64,000 nt of DNA from Salipiger mangrovisoli (GCF_015223355.1 NZ_JADFFK010000009.1:124001-188000), one strand, 5' to 3'; counted from the stretch's first letter, positions 52,678-61,211 are shown. Translations and numbers: made by a program. The notes: generated by a model not told the origin, from the letters alone.

Positions 52678-52833
52678 GCCCCAGACCAACGGCCCCCTGA
52701 GCTTTCGCACGGGCCGCGCGGCGCGCCCTCCGTCCGCAAGCGCGAAGCTCACACCCGAAGGCTGAAGCGCTGAGGTGGCTCGCCAGGCACCCAATCCTTG
52801 GCATCGCGGCCATCCATCCAACGGCCAAGCAAA

Positions 52834-52861
52834 AGGCCGGTAACCCATGGGTTACCGGCCT
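52834..52861. repeat. Palindrome 2 (candidate partition site, also terminator of parAB)
   Basis: Perfect 28-base palindrome: arm AGGCCGGTAACCC, centre AT. On the minus strand it is followed by TTT (the full run is TTTT, one base inside the stem), so it also reads as an intrinsic terminator 56 bases past the parB stop. Confidence 0.85.
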
Positions 52862-52904
52862 CACATGCCCTTTGTTTTCAGGCCGGGTTACCTTCCGCCG
52901 GCCC

Positions 52905-52920
52905 GTAACCCGCGGGTTAC
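52905..52920. repeat. Palindrome 3, overlapping the parB stop codon
   Basis: GTAACCCGCGGGTTAC, a perfect 16-base palindrome; its TTA (52917-52919) is the parB stop on the minus strand. A further half-site GGGTTAC lies at 52885-52891. Confidence 0.85.
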
Positions 52921-53969
52921 CCGTCGCGCAGCGCCGCCTCGAACGCCTCCACCGCGCGCTGCAGACGCTTGCGGTCCACCGAGGAGAAATCGATCTCGGA
53001 GAGGATACGGCACTCGCCCTTGCGCGCGGTGACTTTCGACAGTCCGACGTGGAACTCATACTTCACGCTGCGCTGGCGCGGCGTATCCTGCGCCTTGCTC
53101 TCGGCACGTTCCGCGGTCTGTACGAATTTCTTCAGGACCTCCGCCTGCTCCTCGACCGAATTCACGGTGGAGAGGATCGATCGCAGGGCCCCTGCCCGCT
53201 CTGGCGCGGCCTGAAGCTTGCGCGCCACGTCGACGCCGAGGTTGCGCGACACCGCCTTGGGATACGGCAGCGCCTCGCCCAGAAGCTCGAGCAGATAGAC
53301 AAAGCTGCGGATGTAGGAGCGCTTCATCTTGTGCAGCGACGCGTAGATCCGGCCGACGAGCTCTTCCGCGCCCATTCCGTCGAGACCGGCATCCTGCGCC
53401 GCGGTGATCGCAACCTGTGCCATCTCGGCGAAGCTGAGGTCCTCGCGGATCACGTTCTCTTCGACCATGTCGATATAGAGGTCGATCCGCGTACCCGCTT
53501 CCTCCGCCACCCGCGCGATCGCCTTGCCGAAGCGCTCATCGCCGGTCTCGGTCAGCAACTGCTGCAACGCGGTGATCCGGCGCCAGCCCTTCTTCAGCTG
53601 GTAGCCGCTTTCGGTACGGTAAACCTCGATCGGCTCCTTCTGGCCGCGCTCGCGGATCGACGCCTTCAGTTCTTCCATCTCGTCCGAGGTGGCGACGCTG
53701 CTGAGGTCGAGACGGTCGCGCGGCAGATCGTCGGTGCGGATGTCGTCCAGCGGAATGGCGACGAGGACACGGCCCTCATCCTGCGCCTGGCGATAGGCCT
53801 TGGCGTCCGTGGCGTTCTGGCGGCGCTGCTCGACCAGGTTCTCGGTGCTCTCGGTCATGCTGCTGGCTGCCTCGCGCACCGCGGCCCCCATCGGACCCAC
53901 GTCACGGCGACGCGGTTTCACCTCGGCGGTCTCGATCGGGCCGAAGCCGAACTTGTTCTTGCCGCTCAT
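52917..53969 (-). CDS. parB: ParB-family partition protein (plasmid RepB/ParB type)
   Basis: 350-residue centromere-binding protein. Residues ~70-140 are the ParB N-terminal domain (VAIPLDDIRTDDLPRDRLDL...LKASIRERGQKEPIEVYRTESGYQLKKGWRRITAL), where GWRR at 128-131 stands for the CTP-binding GERR motif. Residues ~165-250 contain the helix-turn-helix (VIREDLSFAEMAQVAI...LHKMKRSYIRSFVYLLELLGEALP). Overlaps parA by four bases. Would bind the palindromes found at and beyond its own 3' end. Confidence 0.9.
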   Translation of the reverse strand: MSGKNKFGFGPIETAEVKPRRRDVGPMGAAVREAASSMTESTENLVEQRRQNATDAKAYRQAQDEGRVLVAIPLDDIRTDDLPRDRLDLSSVATSDEMEELKASIRERGQKEPIEVYRTESGYQLKKGWRRITALQQLLTETGDERFGKAIARVAEEAGTRIDLYIDMVEENVIREDLSFAEMAQVAITAAQDAGLDGMGAEELVGRIYASLHKMKRSYIRSFVYLLELLGEALPYPKAVSRNLGVDVARKLQAAPERAGALRSILSTVNSVEEQAEVLKKFVQTAERAESKAQDTPRQRSVKYEFHVGLSKVTARKGECRILSEIDFSSVDRKRLQRAVEAFEAALRDG

Positions 53970-55276
53970 GCCTCAACCTCCTGCTTGGCGTTCTTGGCCT
54001 CCCAAGCGCGCAGCACCACCTCCTTGAACTCGTCATAGGCGGCATCGAAGCTCTGCCGTGCGCGCTTCCAGGTCTCGCGGGTCATCTGCCGGTAGTCCTG
54101 CTCGTAGACCGACTGCTGGAAGCGGCCCGACTGTTCGACCGCGCGGGTCATCTCGATGGCGTGCTTGCAGACGTCGGCGCCAAAGACATTGCGGAAGGCA
54201 TCCATCATCGCGACGTGCAGCGGGTTGGACTGCTCGAAGCGGGTCATCAGCAGACGCACATCATCGAAGCGCTTGGGCAGCCGGATGCCGGCATCCTCGG
54301 CGACCTTGGCGAAGCCGTCCGAGATGTCCTCGAGCGCATCGCCGAGCTGACCGAGGAAGCTGGTGGTCGAGTCATACTCCCAGTAGCCGGGGCCCGAGGG
54401 GATATAGAGAATGTCCGCCGCGAAGGCCGCGTTCAGCGACTGGTAGCCGATGGCCGGCGGGCAGTCGAAGATGATGAGGTCGTATTGGTCCTCGGGCAGC
54501 TCGTCGAGGTAGCGCGACACGCAGCCGAAGAAGCTCCAGGCTTTATGCATGGCGCGGTACTGGGCCGAGGCGAACTCGACGAAGGCGGCGTTGGCGCAGG
54601 AGGGGATGATGTCGATGGTCGGCCAGGCGGTCTTCTGGATGAAGTCCTGGATGCGCTGCGCGCCGATCGACTGCACGTCCTCGGGCAGCTCGTCGGCGGT
54701 GGGGTAGGGGCAGTCGGCCGGGTCATCGTAGGCAGCGGCGATCCGGTCTGCCTCGCGGCATAGGTCGCGGCACATGATGCCCCAGACGGTGTTCCACTCC
54801 TTCACCTCGGTCAGACCCATGGAGTGGGTCATCGTCGCCTGCGGGTCGAAGTCGATCACCAGAACGCGGTAGCCGTCGAGCGCCGCGGCATTGGCCAGGT
54901 GCTGGGCCACGACGGTCTTGCCGACGCCGCCCTTGAAGTTGGAGACCGCCACGCGCATCGCGCGGCCGGTCGGACGATGCGGCAGCAGCGGCTTGCCGCG
55001 GAAGCGCAGCCGCCGGCGCAGCTCGTTGATCTCCTGCAGCGAGAACCAGCGCTGGCGCCCATCCTCCTCGACCATGCCCTGCGGCAGCGACGGATCATCC
55101 GCCAGCTTCTTGCGGAGCGTGTCCGCGGGCACGTCGAACATGAAGTGGCTGATCTCCCAGATGGAGAAGGGGCGCAGGATCTTTTCCTCGGCCGGGGAAA
55201 AGGTCGCGCGGCGCACCGCGGCCTGCTGCGCAAGGCTGCGTTCGTTCATCGATTGAAGGTCGGAATGGTCTCTCAT
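53966..55276 (-). CDS. parA: ParA-family partition ATPase with N-terminal HTH (type Ia)
   Basis: 436 residues. An N-terminal winged-helix-like part (residues ~30-95: FSIWEISHFMFDVPADTLRKKLADDPSLPQG, WFSLQEINELRRRLR) precedes the ATPase with deviant Walker A FKGGVGKT (114-121), VIDFDPQATMTHSMG and IIFDCPPAIG. This layout is that of large plasmid ParA/RepA proteins, which also repress their own promoter. Start at 55276 (MRDHSDLQ) is chosen over an upstream open extension; ribosome-binding site is weak. Confidence 0.92.
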   Translation of the reverse strand: MRDHSDLQSMNERSLAQQAAVRRATFSPAEEKILRPFSIWEISHFMFDVPADTLRKKLADDPSLPQGMVEEDGRQRWFSLQEINELRRRLRFRGKPLLPHRPTGRAMRVAVSNFKGGVGKTVVAQHLANAAALDGYRVLVIDFDPQATMTHSMGLTEVKEWNTVWGIMCRDLCREADRIAAAYDDPADCPYPTADELPEDVQSIGAQRIQDFIQKTAWPTIDIIPSCANAAFVEFASAQYRAMHKAWSFFGCVSRYLDELPEDQYDLIIFDCPPAIGYQSLNAAFAADILYIPSGPGYWEYDSTTSFLGQLGDALEDISDGFAKVAEDAGIRLPKRFDDVRLLMTRFEQSNPLHVAMMDAFRNVFGADVCKHAIEMTRAVEQSGRFQQSVYEQDYRQMTRETWKRARQSFDAAYDEFKEVVLRAWEAKNAKQEVEA

Positions 55277-55650
55277 GAGCCTGCTCGTGTTTTCTGCTAC
55301 TGTGCTTTCAATAACGCGAATGACGGAAAGGGCAAAACCCCAAGTTCCGATTTCTCGCTTTTCTGCGCAGTTTTTCAGGATTACGCGATTTCTGCTGCGG
55401 GCCGGACACGAATTTCGTGACACACCTGGGGCCAAAACGGTGGATAAGGTGACAAACACCCCCTAAAATGGTGTCACCATGGTTGTCACCCATTACCAAT
55501 GAACCGATTTTTTCCAAATAAATTTGGATTAGGGGACCGCTCCCGTATTTTTGTCCACATTGACAAACGACGGGAAAATCGAGCAGTCTCGAAGCCATCG
55601 GGGAATCGGCCAAAGAAGCCGGCCCTCAGCGAGCGGCAAAGCAGACGATC
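55277..55650. other. Origin-like intergenic region between parA and rep
   Basis: 374 bases without a gene, flanked by divergent parA and the initiator. It has four GTGACA/TGTCAC words (55417, 55449, 55472, 55484), GGTGACAAACACC facing GGTGTCACC, two near-consensus DnaA boxes (TTATCCACC on the minus strand at 55439-55447; TTGTCCACA at 55551-55559), and an AT-rich stretch 55506-55530 with the inverted repeat CCAAAT-AA-ATTTGG at 55514. This combination of iteron-like words, DnaA boxes and an AT-rich element is what a plasmid replication origin looks like. Confidence 0.65.
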
Positions 55651-56361
55651 ATGGACTTCAAACGATTTACGGGACCTCAGGCGGGTTCCCAGAAATACGA
55701 CCTGTTGACGGCATTGGCCCTGGCCGGGCTGAACGGATCACCGGGATTCCAGACCTCGATGCTGCGGCTCGTGGCGCTGGTCACGGCCCGCTACAACTGG
55801 CGCACCGACGAGCTGACCGTTGGCCAGCGCGAGATGGCCCGGCTCTGGTCCGTCGACGAACGCACGGTGAAGCGCGAGATCAAGCGGTTGACCAAGACCG
55901 AGATCCTGTTGCAGCTGCGGCCCGGCGTCCGGGGCAGGGTGGCCGCCTACCGGCTCAATTTCGCAGAGGTTTTTCGGCTTTCCGCGCCGCATTGGGACAA
56001 CGTCGGCCCCGATTTCACCGCCCGCATGGAGGTCCAGCAGCCGGCACCCGAGACCAGCGGCGAAAAGGTTGTCCGCGTCGATTTCGGGGCCCGCGCCGCC
56101 GAGCCTGCCTCGGCAGTGCAGGCAGACGCCGCAAGTGGCCCCTGGCCGCGCACACTGTCGCGCCTGGCGCAGAGCGATCCCGGCCTGCACCGCAGCTGGT
56201 TCTCCGGGCTGGCCTTCGACAGTTTCGAGCAGGGTCTTCTGATGCTGAAGGCACCCTCCGCCTTCGCCGCGCAATACGTGCTCACCCACCATCTGCGGCC
56301 GTTGCAGGGCATGGCGGCGCAGGAGTTCCCCGGCCTGCGGCGTATCGAGATCACCGGCTGA
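55651..56361 (+). CDS. Replication initiator, DnaA-like plasmid type (putative)
   Basis: 236 residues. Residues ~53-103 are a winged helix (LTVGQREMARLWSVDERTVKREIKRL, then a basic wing RGRVAAYRL). Residues ~165-225 (WPRTLSRLAQSDPGLHRSWFSGLAF, LLMLKAPSAFAAQYVLTHHLRPL) resemble domain I of DnaA (W-x-x-L, WF-x-x-L, L-x-x-APN-F...I-x-x-x-Y). No AAA+ domain is present. Roseobacter-group plasmids have a class of initiators called DnaA-like that pair with parAB, which this matches in size and setting. Divergent from parA; ribosome-binding site weak. Confidence 0.68.
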   Translation: MDFKRFTGPQAGSQKYDLLTALALAGLNGSPGFQTSMLRLVALVTARYNWRTDELTVGQREMARLWSVDERTVKREIKRLTKTEILLQLRPGVRGRVAAYRLNFAEVFRLSAPHWDNVGPDFTARMEVQQPAPETSGEKVVRVDFGARAAEPASAVQADAASGPWPRTLSRLAQSDPGLHRSWFSGLAFDSFEQGLLMLKAPSAFAAQYVLTHHLRPLQGMAAQEFPGLRRIEITG

Positions 56362-56575
56362 GTGCCTCTTTCTTCCAGGTCGCAATATCCCTTGGGGGTC
56401 GCCGCACTGTCGGTGACGGCGGCGGAGCCCCGCGTGTTTGGGCTGGGGCCCGTCCGCTGCGATGAGTCGCGCGAGCGGCGGGAAGCAGCGCCGTGTTATC
56501 TTGATAAAGGTCTGATTAAATTCATGCATTTTGACATGACGCCCCGTGTTCACAGGACGCTTTACAATAGTAATA

Positions 56576-56586
56576 AAGTAATACTT
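56576..56586. promoter_or_regulatory. Candidate GntR/FadR-type operator upstream of ytfQ
   Basis: AAGTA-A-TACTT, whose inner GTA-A-TAC fits the published FadR-subfamily operator consensus N(y)GTM-N0-1-KACN(y). It lies about 42 bases before the ytfQ-like start, whose operon ends with a GntR/FadR regulator gene. Confidence 0.45.
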
Positions 56587-56627
56587 AATATCGCCAGGAC
56601 CTGAGGAGAGGTCCATGGGAGGACATC

Positions 56628-57581
56628 ATGAACATTCTTAAAGGCTTGCTCGCAAGCGCCGCTATCCTTGTGCCCGCCATTGCCATGGCCGAGGGCGAAA
56701 CCGTCGGCTTCAGCCAGATCGGCTCGGAATCCGGGTGGCGCGCCGCCGAGACCACGGTCACCAAGCAACAGGCCGAGGAGCGCGGCATCACCCTCAAGTT
56801 TGCAGACGCGCAGCAGAAGCAGGAAAACCAGATCAAGGCGATCCGCGGCTTTGTCGCGCAGGGCGTCGATGCGATCCTGCTCGCGCCGGTGGTCGCAACC
56901 GGCTGGGAGGAAGTGCTGGAAGAGGCCAAGGATGCCGACATTCCGGTGATCCTGCTCGACCGCAACATCGACGCACCGGAAGATCTCTACATGACCGCGG
57001 TGACCTCAGACCAGGTGCACGAGGGCATGGTGGCCGGCAACTGGCTGAAAGAGGCCGTTGCGGGCGAGGATTGCTCCGTGGTCGAACTGCAGGGCACCAC
57101 CGGCTCGTCGCCGGCGATCGCCCGCAAGAAGGGCTTCGAAGAGGCCATCGCGGACGCGCCGAACATCAAGATCACCCGCAGCCAGACCGGCGACTTCACC
57201 CGTGCGCAGGGCAAGGTGGTGATGGAGAGCTTCCTCAAGTCCGAGGGCGGCGCCAACATCTGCGCGCTCTATGCGCACAATGACGACATGGCGGTCGGCG
57301 CCATCCAGGCGATCAAGGAAGCGGGTCTGAAGCCCGGCGAGGACATCAAGATCGTGTCCATCGACTCGGTGCCCGACATCCACCTTGCGATGAAGGCGGG
57401 CGAGGCCAATGCGACGGTCGAACTGACGCCGAACATGGCCGGTCCGGCCTTCGACGTCCTGGCGGCCTACTGGAAGGACGGCACGATGCCGGCAAAATGG
57501 ATCCAGACCGAGTCGAAGCTCTACACCAGCGACGACGACAACGCGGCCATTTACGAGAGCAAGAAGGATCTCGGATACTGA
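56628..57581 (+). CDS. ytfQ: Galactofuranose-type ABC transporter, periplasmic binding protein (YtfQ-like)
   Basis: 317 residues with a signal peptide (MNILKGLLASAAILVPAIAMA) and the YtfQ pattern VGFSQIGSESGWRAAETTVTKQQAEERGITLKFADAQQKQENQIKAIRGFVAQGVDAILLAPVVATGWEEVL. The residues W and E/R around this area and LLDRNI correspond to furanose recognition in E. coli YtfQ. Binding of galactofuranose or arabinofuranose is inferred from family. Followed by a strong hairpin before the ATPase gene. GGGAGGAC precedes the ATG. Confidence 0.9.
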   Translation: MNILKGLLASAAILVPAIAMAEGETVGFSQIGSESGWRAAETTVTKQQAEERGITLKFADAQQKQENQIKAIRGFVAQGVDAILLAPVVATGWEEVLEEAKDADIPVILLDRNIDAPEDLYMTAVTSDQVHEGMVAGNWLKEAVAGEDCSVVELQGTTGSSPAIARKKGFEEAIADAPNIKITRSQTGDFTRAQGKVVMESFLKSEGGANICALYAHNDDMAVGAIQAIKEAGLKPGEDIKIVSIDSVPDIHLAMKAGEANATVELTPNMAGPAFDVLAAYWKDGTMPAKWIQTESKLYTSDDDNAAIYESKKDLGY

Positions 57582-57600
57582 CGCTGCGCGGCGGGGGCAG

Positions 57601-57633
57601 GGCCCCTGCCGAAGGCGCCTTCCGGCAGGGGCC
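57601..57633 (+). other. Long GC-rich hairpin between ytfQ and ytfR
   Basis: Arms GGCCCCTGCCGAAGG and CCTTCCGGCAGGGGCC pair with one bulged C around CG. No U-run. As in many sugar ABC operons it probably protects the upstream binding-protein message. Confidence 0.6.
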
Positions 57634-57673
57634 GGGGGGCGCAAAGCCCTGTGGAGGGGGAAGGGAACGCGGG

Positions 57674-59176
57674 ATGGCCATGCCAGAACCGGTGCTGCAC
57701 GCGCGCGGCATCAGCAAATTCTTTCCGGGCGCCATCGCGCTCGACGACGTCGAACTGGCGCTCTATCCCGGCGAGGTGCACGCGCTTCTGGGTGAGAACG
57801 GCGCGGGAAAGTCCACGCTGATCAAGTGCCTGACCGGCGCCTACAGCCGCGACGGCGGCACCATCGCGCTATCGGGCGCCGAGATCGACCCGCGCGATCC
57901 GCTCGACAGCCAGGCGCTCGGCATCGGCACGGTCTACCAGGAGGTGAACCTGCTGCCCAACCTGACGGTGGCCGAGAACCTCTTTCTCGGTCGGCAGCCG
58001 ATGCGCTGGGGGATGGTCGATCACCGACGGATGAAGCGCGAGGCGCGCGAGGTGCTGCGCGACTACGGGCTCGAGATCGACCCCGCCCGCCTGCTGTCGA
58101 GCTATTCCATTGCCATCCAGCAGATCGTCGCCATCGCCCGCGCCGTCGAGCTTTCCGGCAAGGTGCTGATCCTCGACGAGCCCACCGCAAGCCTCGACCA
58201 CGACGAGGTGCAGCTGCTCTTTTCGGTGATCGAGCGGCTGAAGGGCAGGGGGCTCGCCATCGTCTTCATCACCCATTTCCTCGATCAGGTTTTCGCCATC
58301 TCGGACCGCGCGACGATCCTGCGCAACGGCCGCGTCGTGGGCACCCGGCGGCTCGCCGACGTCAGCCAGACCGAGATCGTCACGCTGATGCTCGGCCGCG
58401 CGCTCGAGGAGGCGACGCACCACCGTGCCCGCTCCGAACCGGGCGAGTTGCTGCTCTCTCTCAGGGGATACGGCAAGCGCGGCAGCATCGCGCCTTTCGA
58501 CATGGACATCCGCGAGGGCGAGGTGATCGGCCTTGCCGGGCTGCTCGGATCGGGCCGCAGCGAGACCGCGAATGTCGTCTTCGGCGTGGTCGCGGCGGAT
58601 CAGGGCAAGGCCGAGCTGCGCGGCAGGCCGCTGCGCATCGCCACCCCGCGCGAGGCAATCCGCAACCGCTTTGCGCTCTGCCCCGAGGACCGCAAGACCG
58701 ACGGCATCGTCGGGGATCTGTCGGTACGCGAGAACATCATCCTGTCGCTGCAGGCCCGGCAGGGCTGGCACCGCCCCATTCCCCGCGCCAGAGCCGAGGA
58801 GATCGCCCAGCACTACGTGAAGGCGCTCGACATTCGCCTCGCCTCGCTCGACATGCCGATCCGGCTGCTGTCTGGGGGCAACCAGCAGAAGGCGCTGCTG
58901 GCGCGCTGGCTGGCGACCGAACCTGAACTTCTGATCCTCGACGAGCCGACGCGCGGCATCGACGTCGGCGCGCACGCCGAGATCATCGCACTGATCGAGG
59001 ACCTGCGCGAGAAGGGCATGGCACTGATCGTCGCCTCGTCGGAGATGGAGGAGCTGGTGGCCTATTCCAGCCGCATCGTCGTGCTGCGCGACCGGCGGCA
59101 GGTGGGCGAACTGACCGGTCACGAGATCTCGACCAAGTCCATCGTCGAGGCCATCGCGGCGGAGGACGCGGCATGA
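57674..59176 (+). CDS. ytfR: Galactofuranose-type ABC transporter ATPase (YtfR-like)
   Basis: 500-residue duplicated sugar ATPase. Walker A GENGAGKST near residue 40, Walker B VLILDEPTASLD, second half LSGGNQQKALLARWLATEPELLILDEPTRGID. Start at 57674 (MAMPEPVLHARGISKFF), with GGAGGGGGAAGGGA upstream; MPEP two codons later is an alternative. Ends in ATGA overlap with ytfT. Confidence 0.92.
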   Translation: MAMPEPVLHARGISKFFPGAIALDDVELALYPGEVHALLGENGAGKSTLIKCLTGAYSRDGGTIALSGAEIDPRDPLDSQALGIGTVYQEVNLLPNLTVAENLFLGRQPMRWGMVDHRRMKREAREVLRDYGLEIDPARLLSSYSIAIQQIVAIARAVELSGKVLILDEPTASLDHDEVQLLFSVIERLKGRGLAIVFITHFLDQVFAISDRATILRNGRVVGTRRLADVSQTEIVTLMLGRALEEATHHRARSEPGELLLSLRGYGKRGSIAPFDMDIREGEVIGLAGLLGSGRSETANVVFGVVAADQGKAELRGRPLRIATPREAIRNRFALCPEDRKTDGIVGDLSVRENIILSLQARQGWHRPIPRARAEEIAQHYVKALDIRLASLDMPIRLLSGGNQQKALLARWLATEPELLILDEPTRGIDVGAHAEIIALIEDLREKGMALIVASSEMEELVAYSSRIVVLRDRRQVGELTGHEISTKSIVEAIAAEDAA

Positions 59177-60222
59177 TGAAATCCACGCTGAAACGGGTGA
59201 TGCCGCAGATCATCATCCTGGCGCTGGTGCTGGCGGCGAATGTCCTGGTGTTTCCCGGCTTCTTTCACATCGAATTCCAGCACGGGCGGCTGTTCGGCAA
59301 CCTCATAGACGTGCTCAACCGGGGCGCGCCGACGGCGCTTCTGGCCACCGGAATGACGCTGGTCATCGCCACGCGCGGCATCGACCTTTCGGTCGGGGCG
59401 GTCATGGCGATCGCCGGGGCGGTGGCGGCCTCGGCGGTCACCGGCGGCGCACATTGGACGCTGGCGCTGCTGATGGCCCTGGCGGCGGGCGCGGCCTGCG
59501 GCCTGTGGAACGGGCTGCTGGTGGCGATCTTCCGCATCCAGCCCATCGTCGCCACGCTGGTGCTCATGGTCGCCGGGCGCGGCATCGCGCAGCTCTTGAC
59601 CGAGGGCGCCATCCTCACCTTCAACGATCCCGGGCTGATCCGGCTCGGCGCGGGCACCATCGCCGCCGTGCCGACGCCGATCTGGCTGTGGATCGCCGTC
59701 GCCTGCCTCACCGGCTTCGTCATACGCCGCACCGCGCTTGGCCTGCTGATCGAGGCGGTGGGCGTCAACGAGACCTCCTCGCGCCTCGCCGGGATCAACT
59801 CGCGTGTGCTGCTCTGGGCGGTCTATCTTGTCTCCGGCCTCTGCGCCGCGCTGGCCGGGGTCATCGTCGCGGCCGACATCAAGGGCGCGGATGCCAACAA
59901 TGCCGGGCTGTGGATGGAACTCGACGCCATCCTCGCCGTGGTCATCGGGGGCAATTCGCTGCTGGGCGGGCGCTTTTCGATCACGGCTTCGCTGCTCGGG
60001 GCGCTGATCATCCAGGGGGTGAACGCGCTGATCCTGCTGTCGGGCATGCCGGTGGAGTTCAACCTCGTCATCAAGGCGCTGATCATCATCGCCATCCTCG
60101 TCATCCAGAGCCCGCGCGTGCGCCACAGCCTCTACCTGCTGCGCGCCTCGACGGGTCCGGTGCTGCGAGACCGACCGGCCCGGACCGCCCCGCGGACCCG
60201 CCAAGAGGAGGGCCAGTCATGA
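59173..60222 (+). CDS. ytfT: Galactofuranose-type ABC transporter permease (YtfT-like)
   Basis: 349 residues, 8-10 helices, BPD_transp_2 family. ATRGIDLSVGAVMAIAGAVAA is the family motif; ADIKGADANNAGLWMELDAILAVVIGGNSLLGGRF is typical of the YtfT group. Four-base overlaps on both sides, so ytfR-ytfT-yjfF are translationally coupled. Confidence 0.92.
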   Translation: MMKSTLKRVMPQIIILALVLAANVLVFPGFFHIEFQHGRLFGNLIDVLNRGAPTALLATGMTLVIATRGIDLSVGAVMAIAGAVAASAVTGGAHWTLALLMALAAGAACGLWNGLLVAIFRIQPIVATLVLMVAGRGIAQLLTEGAILTFNDPGLIRLGAGTIAAVPTPIWLWIAVACLTGFVIRRTALGLLIEAVGVNETSSRLAGINSRVLLWAVYLVSGLCAALAGVIVAADIKGADANNAGLWMELDAILAVVIGGNSLLGGRFSITASLLGALIIQGVNALILLSGMPVEFNLVIKALIIIAILVIQSPRVRHSLYLLRASTGPVLRDRPARTAPRTRQEEGQS

Positions 60223-61211
60223 GCCAGTCCACCAAGCTTCCGCTCTACATCACCCTCGCGACCTTCGTGCTGGCCTTCGTGCTCTGCGCCGCGCAGTACC
60301 CGGCGATGGCCTCGACGCGGGTTGTCGCCAACCTGCTGACCGACAATGCCTTCCTTGGCATCACCGCGGTCGGCATGACCTTCGTGATCCTGTCGGGCGG
60401 CATCGACCTCTCGGTCGGCTCGGTGATCGCCTTCACCGGGGTCTTCCTCGCGGTGATCCTGCGCGACACATCCATTCACCCGCTGGTCGCCTTCGCGCTG
60501 GTGCTGCTGATCACCACCGGGTTCGGTGCGGCCATGGGCGGGATCATCCATTACCTCGAGATGCCGCCCTTCATCGTCACGCTGGCGGGCATGTTCCTGA
60601 TGCGCGGGCTGGCCTACGTGCTGTCGACCGAATCCGTGCCGATCACCCACGAGTTCTACGACTGGCTTCAGTCGCTCTACTGGAAGGCCCCCGGCGGCGG
60701 GCGCTTCCGCATCACCGGCGCGCTGATGTTGCTGACCTATGTGGCCGCGATGATCGTGCTGCACCGCACGCGCTTCGGCCAGAACGTCTATGCCATCGGC
60801 GGCTCGGCGCAGACGGCGCAGCTGATGGGGGTGCCGCGGGCGCGGACGACCATCGGCATCTACGCCGTCTCGGGCGGTCTGGCCGGGCTCGCGGGGATCG
60901 TCTACACGCTCTACACCTCGGCGGGCTACTCGCTGGCGACCGTCGGCGTGGAACTTGACGCGATCGCCGCGGTGGTCATCGGAGGCACGCTCCTGAGCGG
61001 TGGCAGCGGATTTGTCGCGGGCACTTTCTTTGGCATTCTGATCATGGGGCTGATACAGACATACATCGTCTTCGACGGCACGCTCTCGAGCTGGTGGACG
61101 AAGATCGTGATCGGGGGCCTGCTCTTCGCCTTCATCATGCTGCAAAAGGGACTGGGTTGGGCAACGACGGCGCGCATAAGGCTTCTGACCGCATCAGACG
61201 CGCGATCATGA
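60219..61211 (+). CDS. yjfF: Galactofuranose-type ABC transporter permease (YjfF-like)
   Basis: 330 residues, BPD_transp_2 family. LSGGIDLSVGSVIAFTGVFLAVI and YTLYTSAGYSLATVGVELDAIAAVVIGGTLLSGGSGFVAGTFFGILIMGLIQTYIVFDGTLSSWWTKI are highly typical of YjfF. Start at 60219 overlaps the ytfT stop (ATGA). Last transport gene of the operon; ends in another ATGA overlap with the gntR gene. Confidence 0.92.
   Translation: MSQSTKLPLYITLATFVLAFVLCAAQYPAMASTRVVANLLTDNAFLGITAVGMTFVILSGGIDLSVGSVIAFTGVFLAVILRDTSIHPLVAFALVLLITTGFGAAMGGIIHYLEMPPFIVTLAGMFLMRGLAYVLSTESVPITHEFYDWLQSLYWKAPGGGRFRITGALMLLTYVAAMIVLHRTRFGQNVYAIGGSAQTAQLMGVPRARTTIGIYAVSGGLAGLAGIVYTLYTSAGYSLATVGVELDAIAAVVIGGTLLSGGSGFVAGTFFGILIMGLIQTYIVFDGTLSSWWTKIVIGGLLFAFIMLQKGLGWATTARIRLLTASDARS

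Noticed and set aside
50962-52848. A ~630-codon minus-strand open frame across rhaI and the spacer
   Set aside because: Antisense to rhaI for most of its length; the remainder covers palindromes and a terminator.
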